From: Macrotis lagotis
Lineage: Eukaryota > Chordata > Mammalia > Peramelemorphia > Peramelidae
DNA: 64,000 nucleotides
Assembly: GCF_037893015.1 (NCBI RefSeq)
Contig: NC_133661.1
Location: 223,537,489 to 223,601,488, forward strand
Direction: 5' to 3'
In this document: positions 25,401 to 39,841 of the stretch, in pieces
Layout of the letters: each line of letters opens with the position of its first letter
Numbering within the stretch: the stretch's first letter is position 1
Made by a program: the position numbers and the translations under genes
The notes under the pieces: generated by a model
Told to the model about the DNA's origin: nothing
What the model saw: the letters and a program-made list of their open reading frames with translations, nothing else
Databases searched by the model: none

Positions 25401-28400
25401 ATATCTCATGAAATGTTGATTCATTTTCCTTTGTCCTGATGTGTTTATTCATAGATGCATGGGCTCTTTTACCTGATTTAAAGGTCATGTTCCCTTTTGT
25501 TAACTTCCATGTTGGTTTACAATATAAGACTGAGCCTGATAGTTATCATACATACCACCATAACAGTGCCTACTTAAGGAAAGTTGTACTTTACAGAATC
25601 TATGCATAAAAACCATTGTTATAAGGGTCTTGAGGCTATTATGATGGTCTCACCCTTTAAGGCAGGCGTGGGGAACGTTTTTTTTTTTTTTGACAAGAGC
25701 CAGTCTGATATTCCTTCTGGTTATATTTGGTCAAATATTCAATTTATTCACCCCTAAAAAGCTACTAGATTTACTGAAGTGAATTGAGTCCAGGCTACCA
25801 GACCAATCCAGCCTGCTGACTGATGATTCCCTTCCCCTGCCTAAAGAAAAGCTGTAAACTTATAAAACAGGTCCATGGAAAATACTGACAATAATATTTT
25901 TTGAAGTTCAGTACAGGTGCCCCCCCCATAATAATTAACCACTAATTTTTCTCCTGGATAGCACACCAAATATATTTCCCTGATCATTGATATGCATAGC
26001 TGCAAACAATACGGGGGACAACTAAATCAAAGTATTGGAACCCCACTCTCAGATGGGCACCCTGGAGCACTACCCTCCCTCCTCCACAGGTTTTGGCTGG
26101 TGCACCTCCTTTCTGATGAATGGACCCAAGTCTCTATGCTCCTCAATGCAGTTCTGCTCTTACGTGAGTTATACCCTATAATGGTGTGCATGTCTATGTT
26201 GTATTTTAGGTTCCCTTTTCTCTCTCTTCCTTTTCCCCTCTTCTTCATTGCAAGGCTTCAATAACACCTTGCTGTGAACTGATTCCCATGTTTCACATGC
26301 TATTCTCAGCATCCAAAGAAATTAAGGAGATGGTTCCCCAATATCTTTGGCTAACCCCAAGATTTCTCCTTAGATGTAAAGCAGGTACTTGGCCAAGGAA
26401 CCATATTAATATTTCACCTACATCATAGGAATGACATCGCAAACCCACATCCTTCCAGGAGGGACTGCCTCATCCCAAAGAACTGTTTAAAAAGTTTATC
26501 TGGGTATGATCAAGATCTTTCCTTACTGAGATTTTTGGTACTTTCACCTTTTTTCACAGATTTCTCCTACAGCCTGTCTCACTCTCTTTTCACTTGGGGT
26601 AATACACACTTCAGTGGACTCAGTCTGTCCTAGGAGACTTTTTTTTTGGGGGGGGGGGGACCAATAAGATGATGGCCTCTCTTCCTTAGGCATGTATGTT
26701 TCCCCCCCTTTCCTCCAGATGTATCCTGCCCTCTGATCTTCAGTTCTCTCTATTGTAGCACACAGCACTGTCACACTATTCTCTTAGCCTGGATATCTGG
26801 TTTTTGATTTTCCTGGGTTAAGAGGTAGAGTTAATTTCTTTTGCAAATATATGGGTTGGCTTTAGCATCCCTTCTAGAGCACGGTAAGTAGTGGGTGAGG
26901 GATTGCTGAATGAGCATGTTAGAGGTTAGTAATTAGATTTTTCTGCTAATTTATCAGATTATTATTTCCTTAGGATTTGTATCCCTAGAGTATCAGACAT
27001 CTTGAAATGGATATTCTGATGAATCTCAAACTTAACATGTCCAAAACAGATAATGCCCTGCCTCCAACTTACTTTAACTTGTGAGTACAACCTACCTTCT
27101 TTTTTGGTTGTTGTTCAGTTGTTTTAGTCATATAGAACCCCCATTTGGGGTTTTCTTGACAAAATTACTAGCTCATTTTTATAGATGAGGAACTTAGACA
27201 AACAATGACTTGCCTAAGGTCAACCAGGAAGAGGAGTCTCCCAGAGTCCAAGTGCAGAGCTCCAGAGCCAATCGCACCAACTAGCTGCCTGTACTATCTT
27301 TTTAAGTCATTAAGTTTGTAATTTTGGTGTAATTTTGTCTTGATCACTCCACATATCAAAGCAGTTGCAAAAATTGTATACTTTATTTCTCTACTTCATT
27401 CTCACATACTTCAGGGATATGCTAATAAATGTTTATCAACCAAAGGAGAGAGAGGAGACAACATGGAGTAGGGGAGATAAATGTATGCACAGACACACTT
27501 TTAAGTTTAAACTACACTATTAATATTTTCTCCACCCCTTTATAAAAGGCAATCAACAAAAAGATAAATCATACAAACACTTGGAGTTTTTGCAATTTCC
27601 CTGTGTAAATGATTAAAATGAAAATTTAACAGTTAGCTTCTTTAGAGCCAGGTACAACTACCATCCCAGTTTTGATCCCCAGACTCTTATCATTCCTTGT
27701 CTAGCTTAATAGTCTTGTAATGATCTCCTTCCTCTAGGTTATTTCCATTTCAAATCACACTTCATACTTTTCCAAAGTGATTTTTCTAACATGGTCTTAC
27801 CATGTCACTCACTCCACCCTATGTCACATTTACTCCATCTCTGAGTATTTGCATTAGATATTTCCTGTCCCTAGAATGTTCTGCCTCCTGATCACTGATT
27901 TTTAAAACTTCCTGCTTCCATAAAACTTAACAAATACTAGTTTATATCTCTAAAAGAGTACATATAGGATACTATTTGCCTGAAAAGTGAATTAATAGAC
28001 ATGCGACTTATTTTCAGTCATTTAGAAAATGATGACTAAGGGCTCTATACTTTTATATCACTCTAGGACACTCATAGCATGTCTGAGGAATGAAAAGATA
28101 TCTAAGAACTATATATAAATATATATTTACATAATAAATGTAACTTAAATATAACTTACTCACCTGTCCATCACTGAAAACAAGAAATTCCTATAATTTC
28201 TGACAAATTCTTTGAGATGGACAAATATATTAGTGCCTGTATCAAAGTCTGAAAACTGATATACAGTATTAATGTCAATATATTTCTGAAAATAGAAGGT
28301 ATTTTGTGAGCATATTTTCTTAAAAGCAAAAACAAAAGACTCTTACCTCTGTCTGCTATTCTTTTCATCAACTGATGCTCACCCCATTTAATAAGATATT

Positions 28401-31400
28401 TAAGGATATCTTGTTCACTTGCCTACAATGCAAATACATAGAGTATTTTCATCTAAGTAAATGTTCTTAAATATACATTCCATCTTTTTATGGCACATTA
28501 TGCCATCATAGTCAAGAAGAAATGAATGAATAGAAGATCAAGATTAGAATTAAGGGAAAACAAATAGAGAAATATGAGAAAATAAAAATCATTTTCCAAG
28601 ATGAAGTCAAATTGTACAGAGATTAGATGAAAAAAGGTCCTCATAGTGAATTCCATTAATTGTTAGTGGTGACTACTTTTTTCATCCTAAGTAGCAGAGA
28701 TTGCATTCCAAAAAGTTGCTCTAATCTGATAACTGGTAAAAGGTTCTGTTATGCACTGGGTATTTAACAGGAATGCACAGCTTTGTATGATTTATTAAAA
28801 GCTTAACCTGTTTCCCAATTTTTGTACTTTTAGGAAAAACAATTCATTCAAAACCAATCACTGGGAACAAAAAATTATGTTTTACCTCTCATACACCCGA
28901 ATACAATTTGTATAAAATATCAAAGGACCAAGAAGTTACTGAAAGAATTTTCAATAAGCAGGTACGAGGGTGGGGTGGTGAGATGGCACAGTGGTTAGAG
29001 CACCAGCCCTGGAGTCAGAAGTATCTGAGTTCAAATCCCGCTTCAGACACTTAATAATTACCTAGCTGTGTGACCTTGGGCAAGCCACTTAACCCCATTT
29101 GCCTTGCAAAAACCTTAAAAAAAAAAAAAAGAAAAAAGCAGGTATGTGGCACAAATAAGAAAGGGTTTGCTTTATTAGAGGTGATTTTTGAAGAAGAATA
29201 ATATATTTTCAAGACCACTGAATAATTGACCAAGACAAAGCAATTTTACAGAACAAGTACAAACATAAAGTAAAAATCAGATGGTTCAATATGAAATTAA
29301 TAAAACTACTTAGCAACATAAGGTGTTATGTGGTATGTATGTACTGTCAATATGAGATGGAGTATAAGTAAAAAGTCTAAATATTTGCTCATTCACTTAA
29401 CCTACATGGTTAAGACAATTTTGTTAAAAAGACAAACTTAGGGGCAGCTAGGTGGCGCAGTGGATAGAACACTGGCCCTGGAGTCAGGAGTATTGAGTTC
29501 AAATCCGGCCTCATACACTTAATAATTACCTAGCTGTGTGACCTTGGGCAAGCTACTTAATCACATTGCCTTGCAAAAACTAAAAGACAAACTTAAAAGT
29601 ATTATTAGGGTAAAGTAGAACTAATTTAAAATTTTTTATTTTAACAAACTAGAGTTTTTGTCATTCATTGATTTAGTTACCTCTATCTATTCTAAACTAA
29701 TAAGAATCACATATTAAAGCCTCAATCTTTCTTTGTCATAATCCTGGGGACATGTCATCATAAAGAAGTTTTCTACCTACATGATTCTAAACATAGGAAG
29801 CTGATGTTATTACAATTATGTAATTTGTGGGAATCAATAATTGAGTGTGTTGCTGAACATACACATGCTACAACTTCTTTTAGGACTACATTGATCAAAC
29901 ATGTTCCTGTGCTCAAGTTTGTACCTTAGCAATCTAAAGTTATACTCTCCTCCTTTGTATAAATCTGCTAAGGATTATTAGTTAATGATAACTTGTGGTG
30001 CAAAGAACATTGGATGGGGTATCTGGTCACCAACATTCTAATCTAGGCCCTGACGCATGGCAAAAATGCTTTACCTTTCCAGCCCCTTTTCCGATCTTCA
30101 AAATAAGGATGGTTGGACTAGATTCTTCTAGTTTTACATTCTGTGTACTATCATAGAAGGAGGATGAATTAGGTAAGCTAGGATATTTCTAAAGTGAATT
30201 TAGAATGAGAAGAGAATAATTAATTACCTGTAAGTAGTCAGATTGGATAGCAGTAAGAAGATGGTCTTTGCTGAGTTCATAAAAAACATCCGAAGTCATG
30301 ACTTGAGTAAATTCCTCACAGAGGAAATGTAAAGCTTGTCGATGCACCCACTTAGAGCCATATGGATGAGAACTCCACTTGAGGATAGCAATTAAGGTAT
30401 CTAAGGAGATGCTCTCGGCAATAATATCCTCACAGCCTAAAAGAAAATGCAAATATTTATCACTGAACATAAACATTCTAAATACTGTATAAAAGAGTAC
30501 AAACTTAAGAACCGTTTAATATTATGTAAGTCAGAAAGTTTCAACTAAACCTAATGGGATAGGTCTTATTATGTGAAAATGGTCAGAAAGGTCTACCTTG
30601 TTCAAAAGAAACCAGAAAGGGGAAGAGATTAATACTACATGTCAAGAAGATATCCTCCTAAATTGTTATCTTATTGTCTGATCTTGCTATCTCTGCATGT
30701 TGTAAATTACTTAATAAAAACAAGTTAACCTTTTTGGAATATACTTCAAAGTTTTTGGCTGTGAAAAGGAAATAGATAACACTTTCTCACAACCAATCAA
30801 TATAAATATAAAAGTTATGACAGTTTTAAGGGAATAACACTATCTGGTTATTTGCTGTCTCATTCTAGTAAAAAGTGATCATGTGATAAATTCTGAGAGA
30901 TCAAATTATCAGTAAGACAAATCAAAAAGAGGAAACGTAAAGGAAGAAATGCTACTGTGGACTTAATTCTAATCAATCAATAAAAATTTCTGTGTAAAAT
31001 ATCATTTAAGAAAATTTTGGGGAAAATGATCATGTCCTCAACAGTTGGAGGAAGATAAAACAGAGCAGTCAGCTCTCTTTTTCTCTTTATGTATGTACAC
31101 ACAACATAGAGACAGACAATTAGTTTTTTAAAAGGTTAAGATTTTGTATTAAAGACTTAATTCAACAAATTTACTAAATGCCTTCTGCATTCAAAGGTAA
31201 AATGCAGTAAAAAAAAAGAAGAATGACTTGTCTCTGCTCTCAATGGCCCTATAATCCAGGAGATGGGGTAAGTACATTATTTCCAATACAAGGAAGAATA
31301 AAATGGGTGTTATTAAGAGATTCCAAATAACTCTAGAAGTTTAGAGAAGGATGAAATCCCTTCCAGCTGGTAGGAGGTTAGATCAAGTTTTGAGAAGAAT

Positions 31401-34400
31401 TAGGTATTTACTGTTGGGCTTTGAAGAATGAAGATTTTTATAGGAGGGATGGGAAAAAGAAATCACATGAATAAAGGTTTGAACACATGAATGATCAGCC
31501 AAGGATCTGTTCTACTTGAGGAGAGTGAGAAGGATTAAAGTAAGGTTCTTCCTCTCTGCCCTCAAGGCCTTTCCTCCCTGTCAGGCTCAGCTGAAATGCC
31601 ACCTTTTTATATGAAGCCATTCCTGATCCATCTAGTCATTAGTGTTTTCCTGACAGATTGCAAGTAAGCTCTGCTAGGACAGGGACTGTTTTAATTTCTG
31701 TCTTTATATATACTTAATGCCTAGATAGTATGGAATATAACTGGTGCTTTTAAAATGCATGGTCATGGGGTGGCTAGGTAGCTCAGTGGATACAGCACCA
31801 GCCCTGGAGTCAGGAGTACCTGAGTTCAAATCCGATCTCAGACACTTAATAATTACCTAGCTGTGTGGCCTCGGGCAAGTCACTTTAACCTCATTGCCTT
31901 AAAAAAAGAAAATGCATGGTCAAGAATAGCAAAGAGGTCAGTGTCATTGGATTACAGAGTACATACAAGAGATTAAGGTCTAAGAAGAATGGAAAATTAG
32001 AAAGGGGTTTTCAAAGCCAAATAGGAAATTTTTTTCAATATTTAAAGTGATAGGAAGGCACAGAAGGAAGGTATAACACGACTGGACCTACACTTTAGAA
32101 ATATTAATTTGCTGCTAGTTTACTGGAGGGATGGACTGGAATGAGGAGAGACATGAAGAGGGAGACTAACCAACAGGCTAATGCAATAATTTAGAGGTGA
32201 GATGAAGACTTGCACCAGTGTGGTGGTAATATCTGAAGAAAGAGGGTGTAAAAGATAGGACTTGGAAGCTGATTGGATAGAGATGAGAGACAGTGAGGAT
32301 TCAAGGAAGACAGCTATGCTGTGAATTTAGATGAGTGGAGGAATGACTTATTAAAAGTAATAGGGGGGCGGCTAGGTGGTGTAGTGGATAAAGCACTGGC
32401 CTTGGAGTCAGGAGTACCTGGGTTCAAATCCGGTCTCAGATACTTAATAATTACCTAGCTGTGTGGCCTTGGCCAAGCCACTTAACCCCATTTGCCTTGC
32501 AAAAACCTAAAAAAAAAAAGTAATAGGGATGGCTAGGTGGTGCAGTGAACAGAGCACTGGCCCTGGAGTCAGGAGTACCTGAGTTCAAATCCAGCCTTTA
32601 TAATTGCCTAGCTGTGTGGCCTTGGGCAAGCCACTTAACCCCATTTGCCTTGCAAAAACCTTTAAAAAAAAAAAGAAAAGGAAAAAATTAATAAGGAAAT
32701 TAGGAAGAGGTGAAGACTTGGGGGATATATAATGAGTTGAATATTGGATGTTATGTTTAAAATGATTATAGGATATATATAATTAAAGATATCCAGAAGG
32801 CAACTGGAAATCGAGAACTGAATAAACAGATCTGAGAATTATCTGTGTGGAGATGACAGAATTCCTAAGAACTAATATTACCAAGGAAAGAGTGAAAGAA
32901 AGACAGAACCTTAGGAGATATCCATAGTTGAAAGGCATGACCAAGGTCTAATAAAGAGATACAAGTGCTCAGACAGGTAGAACAGTGTCATAAAAAAATT
33001 AAAGAGAAGACAGTATCAAGAAGAAGGGAGTCACTGACAAGCCTGTGGAGGAGTCAAGATGGATGAGGACTGAGAAGAAGCCTTTAGAGTTGGAGATCAT
33101 TGGTAGCTTGGCAGTGAGTAGTTTCAGTTGAATGATGATTGACTGCAAGCCAGAATGGAGAGTTATAGAAAAACTGTTTCAATGTATTTGGAAATAAATG
33201 CAATATAATAGGGCTACCAATAAAACAATGAAAAAAAAATGGCTAAAAAAATTTTTTTTGTAGGCTAGGAGACCTTTTTTTTGTAGTTTAGAATAAGAGA
33301 CAGGAGACAGATGGAAAGGGTCTGAAAATGTGCATCTGAGGGAAGATGCCTGATGAAACAAAGAATTAAAGAAATATAGTCTTGGAGAACATAAAAGAGA
33401 ATTTTAAGAGAGATAGAGAAATTCTGAAATGAAGAAAGTTATAGAGTTCCTAAGAAGACTGACTCAATCTCTGTAAATGAAAGGCCATCTCTGAGAAATG
33501 AGGATAAGTAGGGGGGATTTGAGGCCTCAAGTGAGTTCAGAAGTAGTTTAGAAGAGTTAACAGGAGGATACTGATGAGGAGAAAATGAAAGGACTGCAGT
33601 AGAGTAGTATAGTGCAGCAAATCAATTGAGATTCTATCAAGACAAAAGGAATAGATGGCAAGACAATAGCAAATAAATGGTCAAAGGAGTGAGGGAATCT
33701 AGAGATGTACTAAGTGCAGCATGGAAATGATTATAGGGTTTCTAGGCTAAAGAGGGAGACAAAGTAACTAGGCTGGATAAAGATGAAGGAATGAGGAAAC
33801 AGGAAAAAAAGCTGAAAGACTAGAGAATATAATAAAAGTAAGGATTCAATAGTGGTAAATAAAAATAACATGGAGGTTGTGATTAAGGAAGGGAACAAGA
33901 TCTTAGGAGTGATCAACAGGTGCAAGGTATAGTTAAGTTAGGCGAAAGAAATGTAATTAAGAAGGTTAAGTACTCAGCATTAGAAAAGTCTCATCATCAT
34001 GTACATTGTAGTTTAAAAAAAGACTATAAACAAAAGGATCTAGAGAAACCTAAATTAAATGATGAAAATATAGAAACCAATTTGGAAATCTACATAAGAA
34101 CTATATGAATCCAAATATAAAAGATTTTGCAGAAATAAAGCTTTACATAGAAAAATTAATTATTCATGACTAGATTGAGCTAATAAAAATTATAATAATA
34201 TCTAAACTTTCTCATTTGGTGCTGTATTAATCTAGTCAAGAATTATTTTAGGGAGCCAGGCAAAAAATTAAGAAAATTTAATTGGTGGTAGCAAAGGTCA
34301 AGAATCTTAAAGAAAACGATGAAAAAAGATTGGAAAAGGAGCCTAGCACTCCTAGTTTTCAACTACTCACCTTCTGAAAGAGTTGACAAATTTAAAATAT

Positions 34401-37400
34401 TTTCCTGTTTCTTTGCACAAGATAGTCTATTAGATTAATGCATCAGTTCATTCATTCCCCAATAAATGGATGGCCTTTTTGTTTCTAGCTCTTTGCTAAC
34501 ATAAAAGGTGTTAACTACGAATACATATACATATATATTGGATCTTTGTTTCTTTTACAAATCTATAGGATCCATACCTTGTAAGACAAAGTTTAGTCAT
34601 TTAAAAAACCTCCAAAGACATCCCCCTAAAAATACTCTGTCATTTCAAACTGGCATCCAGAATGTTTGAAGCAATTCACAACCACACAGATAAAGGAATG
34701 AATATGTCTGTCTTTCCAAAGATCCAACCTTATATGACTATTTCTGTTTTTCGGTCATCTTGCCAGTTTCTATGGTATGCCATAAAACCTCAGAATCGTT
34801 TTAATTTGCATTTCTTTAGCTATAAGTGATTGGGAGCATGTTTTTATTTAATGTAGTTTCTTGTGATTTTCAATTCCTTTGAAAAGTATATGAACTGCAT
34901 ATTCCTAATAATCTCCTGGGGAATGCTCTCTATTAGATATTTGGGTCACTTCTTATATACATACATACATACATACTTACAAACACACACAATTTTGTAA
35001 TATATAAATAAAATATACATTTTATTTATTTTAATCAACCAAGAGCCACCTTCTCACCCTCCCTCTCCCTAATATGACAACATAAGAACAAAACCCATTA
35101 CAACATGTAGTTAATCAAAATAAATCTCCATGTTGATTATATAAAAAAAATTGTCTTATTTTGCATTCTGAGCCTTCACTTCTCTATCAGGAGATTGGTA
35201 GCTCTTTCATCATTAATGATTCTGGAGTCTTGGCTGGTCATTCTGCTAATAAAAGTTCAATTATGAAGTATTTCATCATATTTATAACTTATTCATCAAA
35301 TATCAATTTATTGGTAACTCCCTTAATTCCCATTGTTTGCCAAAACAGTTCCAAATATTTCTGTACATCTTCTTCTGTACATCTGTACCCTCCCTTCATC
35401 TACCATTACAGATTAGGGAATGGCTAAACTAAATGTGGTACATGAATGTAACTGAATATAACTGAGCTGTAAGAAAGTATAAATATGGAAAACACAGGAA
35501 AATATGTGAAAAGTTGCAGAGTAACAATTTACAGAATGTGTATAATAATGTAAATGAAACTAGTAAGAAACTTAAACACTCTGTAATTATAGGCTTGGTC
35601 CTGGATGCAAGGAGAAAAATGTAACTTTCCATTCTAATTCCTTTACCAGTTTCCCTCTTATTTTTCATTTGAATGAAATGTATTTTGTACCCAATTCTGA
35701 GTATATCCTTTCCTTCTTTTGACCAGCTCAGATGAGACTTCATGGGTTAGTTGCTTCCTTATTTGCTTAAAAGTCTACCTGTGAACCCTGATTATGAGTT
35801 AATTTCTCCTCCAACCTTCCTTTCCCTTCCCTCCATCTCCAATTAATGTATTCCTCTTCCCTTCACTTTCCTTAAGATCACTCTTAGGCCTTGTCTATTT
35901 GGACTCCCTTGGAATCCTGAAAATAGGATCCAGAGGGATCATGTTTCATCTCCCCATATTAGAATGTAAATCGTATATACCTGCTTGGTTCTTTGTCTTG
36001 TGCATTGTGCCTATCTTTGTAATTCAAACACAAGAAAAGAAAGCTTCTCTATAGTTCTGTTGTTTTCCCCCTGTAGTCTGGATAAGTTGTTTTTGGCTAT
36101 AAACCTATATCCTGTATCATATTCCCGGTATTCCACTCCTTAATAGTGGTGACTGCTAAATAATGTGTGATTCTGACTGAAGGTCCTCAGTATTTTAATT
36201 CTTTAGACGGCTTACAGTTATTTTTTTTTGTTTGACCTGGAAATTTTGGATTTTGGTTATGATATACCTGGGAGTTTGCCCTCTAGTTCTAAAAGATGGA
36301 CAAGTTTCTTTATTTCTTTCTTTTTTCCTCCTGCCCTCTTCAACTTTTTAAGATTTCTTGAAAATAAGATCTCTAACCTTTTTTTGGTCATGGTATTAGT
36401 ATAGTCCAATGATTCCCAAATATTTTTCGATTAATTTTTTTAGGTCAGATTTTTTTTCCTATGAGATGTTTTAGATTCTTCCGTTTTTTCTCCAGTCTTT
36501 TGACTGTTTTTAAATTTCTTTTTAATTTTAATTAAATTACATTTGGGGGCAGCTAGGTGGCGCAGTGGATAAAAGCACCGGCCCTGGAGTCAGGAGTACC
36601 TGGGGTTCAAATCCGGTCTCAGACACTTAATAATTACCTAGCTGTGTGGCCTTGGCCAAGCCACTTAACCCCATTTGCCTTGCAAAAACCTAAAAAGAAA
36701 AAAAATTAAATTTTAATTTTCTCCATGGAGTTGATGGTTTCTCTATTTTTTTTTTTAGGTTTTTTGCAAGGCAAATGGGGTTAAGTGGCTTGCCCAAGGC
36801 CACACAGATAGGTAATTACTAAGTGTCTGAGACCGGATTTGAACCCAGGTATTCCTGACTCCAAAGCCGGTGCTTTATCCAGCGCCACCTAGCTGCCCCT
36901 TCTACGCCACCTAGCCGCCCCTTTCTCTAATTTTTTAAAACAATTTTGCTGCTTGAGTTCAGTTTTGCACCTATTTTTTCCCAAGCTGTTAATTCTTTTT
37001 CCAACTCTCATCCGCATCTCTCATCCCTTTTCATTTTGTTTTCTTAGATTTTTTTTTGCAAGGCAATGGAAGTTAAGTGGCTTGCGCAAGGCCACACAAC
37101 TAGGTAATTATTAAGTGAGGTTGGATTTAAACTCAGGTACTCCTTACTACAGGGCTGGTGCTCTATCCACTGTGCCACCTAGCTGCCCCTTTTATTGCTT
37201 TTATAAAAAATATTAAAATTTTTTAACGTTTCATTATCTTCCAAGAATTCTGGTTGAGTTTGTGCCCAAACTGTGTTTTTCTCATTGATATTTTGGAGTC
37301 ATTCTCTCTGCATCTATATCTCAAAAGTCTCTGCCACATAGCACTTCATTATGGTGGGGTGGGGGGAAGAGTGGATTTTTTCTTTTTCCATTCTTTCAGT

Positions 37401-39796
37401 CTATTTCCTGACTATGGACTTGTAGTCAGAACTGGGCTTCTGTCCTCTTGAAAAGGTCTAGTCTGGGGGCGGCTAGGTGGCACAGTAGAGCATCGGCCCT
37501 GGATTCAGCAGTATCTGAGTTCAAATCCAGCCTCAGACACTTAATAATTACCTAGCTGTGTGGCCTTGGGCAAGCCACTTAACCCCATTGCCTTGCAAAA
37601 AAAAAAAACACCCTAAAAAAATAAAAGATTCAGCAGCAGAAAAGGTCTAGTCTGGTCCCGTTGATTTCTTGGGAGTACCAAATGGTGTGATATTGTAGCA
37701 ATTCAGAGAAATATAGGAGACCTGCATCTCTCCAATGCTCCCAAATCAGTCTAATGCAGGGCAGTTTGACTGCTATACCCTGATCTAAGCTCAGCAAGCT
37801 TCTGACCTGGCTTTGAGTTGGTAAAAGAACACTGTTGCTGAATTCTGCTCCTATCAGGCAGCTGGCAAGCTGTTCAGAGTGGAAGAAGTGCAGGTTTCTC
37901 TTTGGACTTGGATTTATCTTACTCTGCCCTTGCGGCTTCTTCTTCTTATATAAGACTTTTATTGGTAATATATTGTCCAAGTATTTTCCCCACTCTACCT
38001 TTTCTTTTGTAATTCTATCACCATTGATTTTGTTTAATGCAAAACTTTATTTTATGGAATTGAAAAAAATCAGAATTTTGTTTTTAAGATCATCTTTTTT
38101 TATTGAGAACTCTAGTGACAAAGCTCTATCTAAATGTGAACTATGAAAAATACCACAGCATTGTTTTCTACCTGAACTACTTTATCTAATTATATGCAAA
38201 TATAATCAATTAATACCCAGTGAGAAAGGCTTTGAGTCTCACAATGAACAATTTTTCTGTTATCTGAGGAGTGGCAAGAAGAAGGAAATGGTGATTAATT
38301 GGCTTCCAAGACATCTTCCACTGATAGAATCATGACTCCTTGAAGTATTATATTAAAGTACTGATAATATCAGATATTGTAATTTATCTTTTAGATATGT
38401 CACTTGGGCCTGTGCTTATTTTTTCTGCTTTTTTAATAATGGACCAATAATTTAACATTTTTAAAAAAAGGATTATGAACTTTACAAATAAGTAAATATT
38501 AGCATTTCTATGTACAAAATAAAATGAAAAAATGATTGTATATTATTAAACCATGGTCTCTGTTATGTAAAAAGAATGAATTACATTTAATATTCTAAAT
38601 GTTCTGAATTACCACTTCTCTTCAGTGTAGTAACAAATGTTTGATTAACTGTTACCATCACTTTTCCCAAACCCAGGCATAATTCTTCATACCTCCCCTT
38701 CTAGCTCCATCTCCCCAAAAAATGTGTTGATTTGATACAGCATTCTTAATTCCCAATTCATGTCCTGTGACCTGGGTCTGTGATCTCATTGAAAGAAGGA
38801 AGTCATAATGAAGTCTTAATGAGGAAATCACTGTACTAAAGAGAACTTGCTTTGTAATTTATAGCTTTACAGTATTGCCTAGAAAACTGAGACATTAAAT
38901 AATTGGCTACAGGTTATAAAATCAATGTGTTAAGAGATGAGAATTAGATTCAGTTATTCCTAACTTTAAGGCCAGCTCTCTAACCACTATAGTCAAACTG
39001 TGTTTTCCAAGAGGTGTGAATAACAATGACTCAAGTCTGTATTTTCAATTGTTATAAACTATATATGATTAACTTTTTCACTGAATCTAGTTTTCTATTG
39101 TATTCTCCATAATGTCATTTTCTGTACTGACTTTAATCATTAAAATGGATATAAATAACTCTGTGACTATAAAGTAATATAAAAATGTGCTCAAGGTAAG
39201 GAATTACAAAGTTGCATAAAGGATATCAAAAAAAAGAAATGTATGACTAGAAAAATTTAACCTATCAAATGGTTTATTTAATATATATAGTTATATCATA
39301 TTATATATAGTTACAGCCCGTGTACTCTATCAATATCCAAATAATGGCAAGAAAATGAAGAGTTTTATATCATGTTAGGTGGATACCTGCTGTGAATGAT
39401 TGTGAAGAGACTGACACAGCCAGGTTGGGTTATAATTTAAATCACTGATGGAAGTATCTATGTAGATGAGATCAAAGAATTAGTCCAACCATTCTGATAA
39501 GCAAATCAGAACTGTGCATTATGCTCTAACCTAGCATATATACCATTATAAAGTCTATAACTCAGAAGAGTAGAAAGAGGACAATGGTGTGTGTGTGTGT
39601 AAATTTATAGCAGTTTTTTGTAGTGGCAAAGAACTGGAAACTAAGGGGGATGCTTATAAATTGTGGAATAGTTGAACAAACTGATGTATGAATGCACTAG
39701 AATATGACACCATAAAATAATAAAAAAAGGAATTCAGGAAATCTATCAGTTCCTAATAAATCTGATATAAATTAAAAGAACCATAAGAACTGATAC

Positions 39797-39841
<45 letters not shown>

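Larger units (their letters stand above)
31960..33180 (-). mobile_element. L2/L3-type LINE RT region, antisense, split by two SINEs
   Basis: Plus-strand text matches the complement of L2/L3 RT: AACACGACTGGACCTACACT, GCAATAATTTAGAGGTGAGA, AATTATCTGTGTGGAGATGA (complement of the YADD block region), GAGGACTGAGAAGAAGCC and AGTAGTTTCAGTTGAATGAT. Sequence to about 33900 may be a further weak extension. Confidence 0.6.
36120..37450 (-). mobile_element. Antisense L1 ORF1/5' region hosting three SINEs
   Basis: GAAAATTTTGGATTTTGG, TTTTTTGGTCATGGTATTAG, AGTCCAATGATTCCCAAAT and CTATGAGATGTTTTAGATTC parallel the antisense of marsupial L1 ORF1. GAATTCTGGTTGAGTTTGTG at 37240 continues toward the 5' side. 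SINEs at 36545, 36746 and 37035 break it up. Confidence 0.5.

Noticed and set aside
22693-25419. Series of hydrophobic plus-strand frames resembling membrane proteins
   Set aside because: T-rich antisense of L1 gives Phe/Leu/Ser-rich frames; no start context, no conservation pattern, no splice structure.
28171-28371. Minus-strand frame continuing MKRIADRG into the intron
   Set aside because: It is read-through past the good donor AGAG|GTAAGA of coding exon 4; the conserved protein continues in exon 5.
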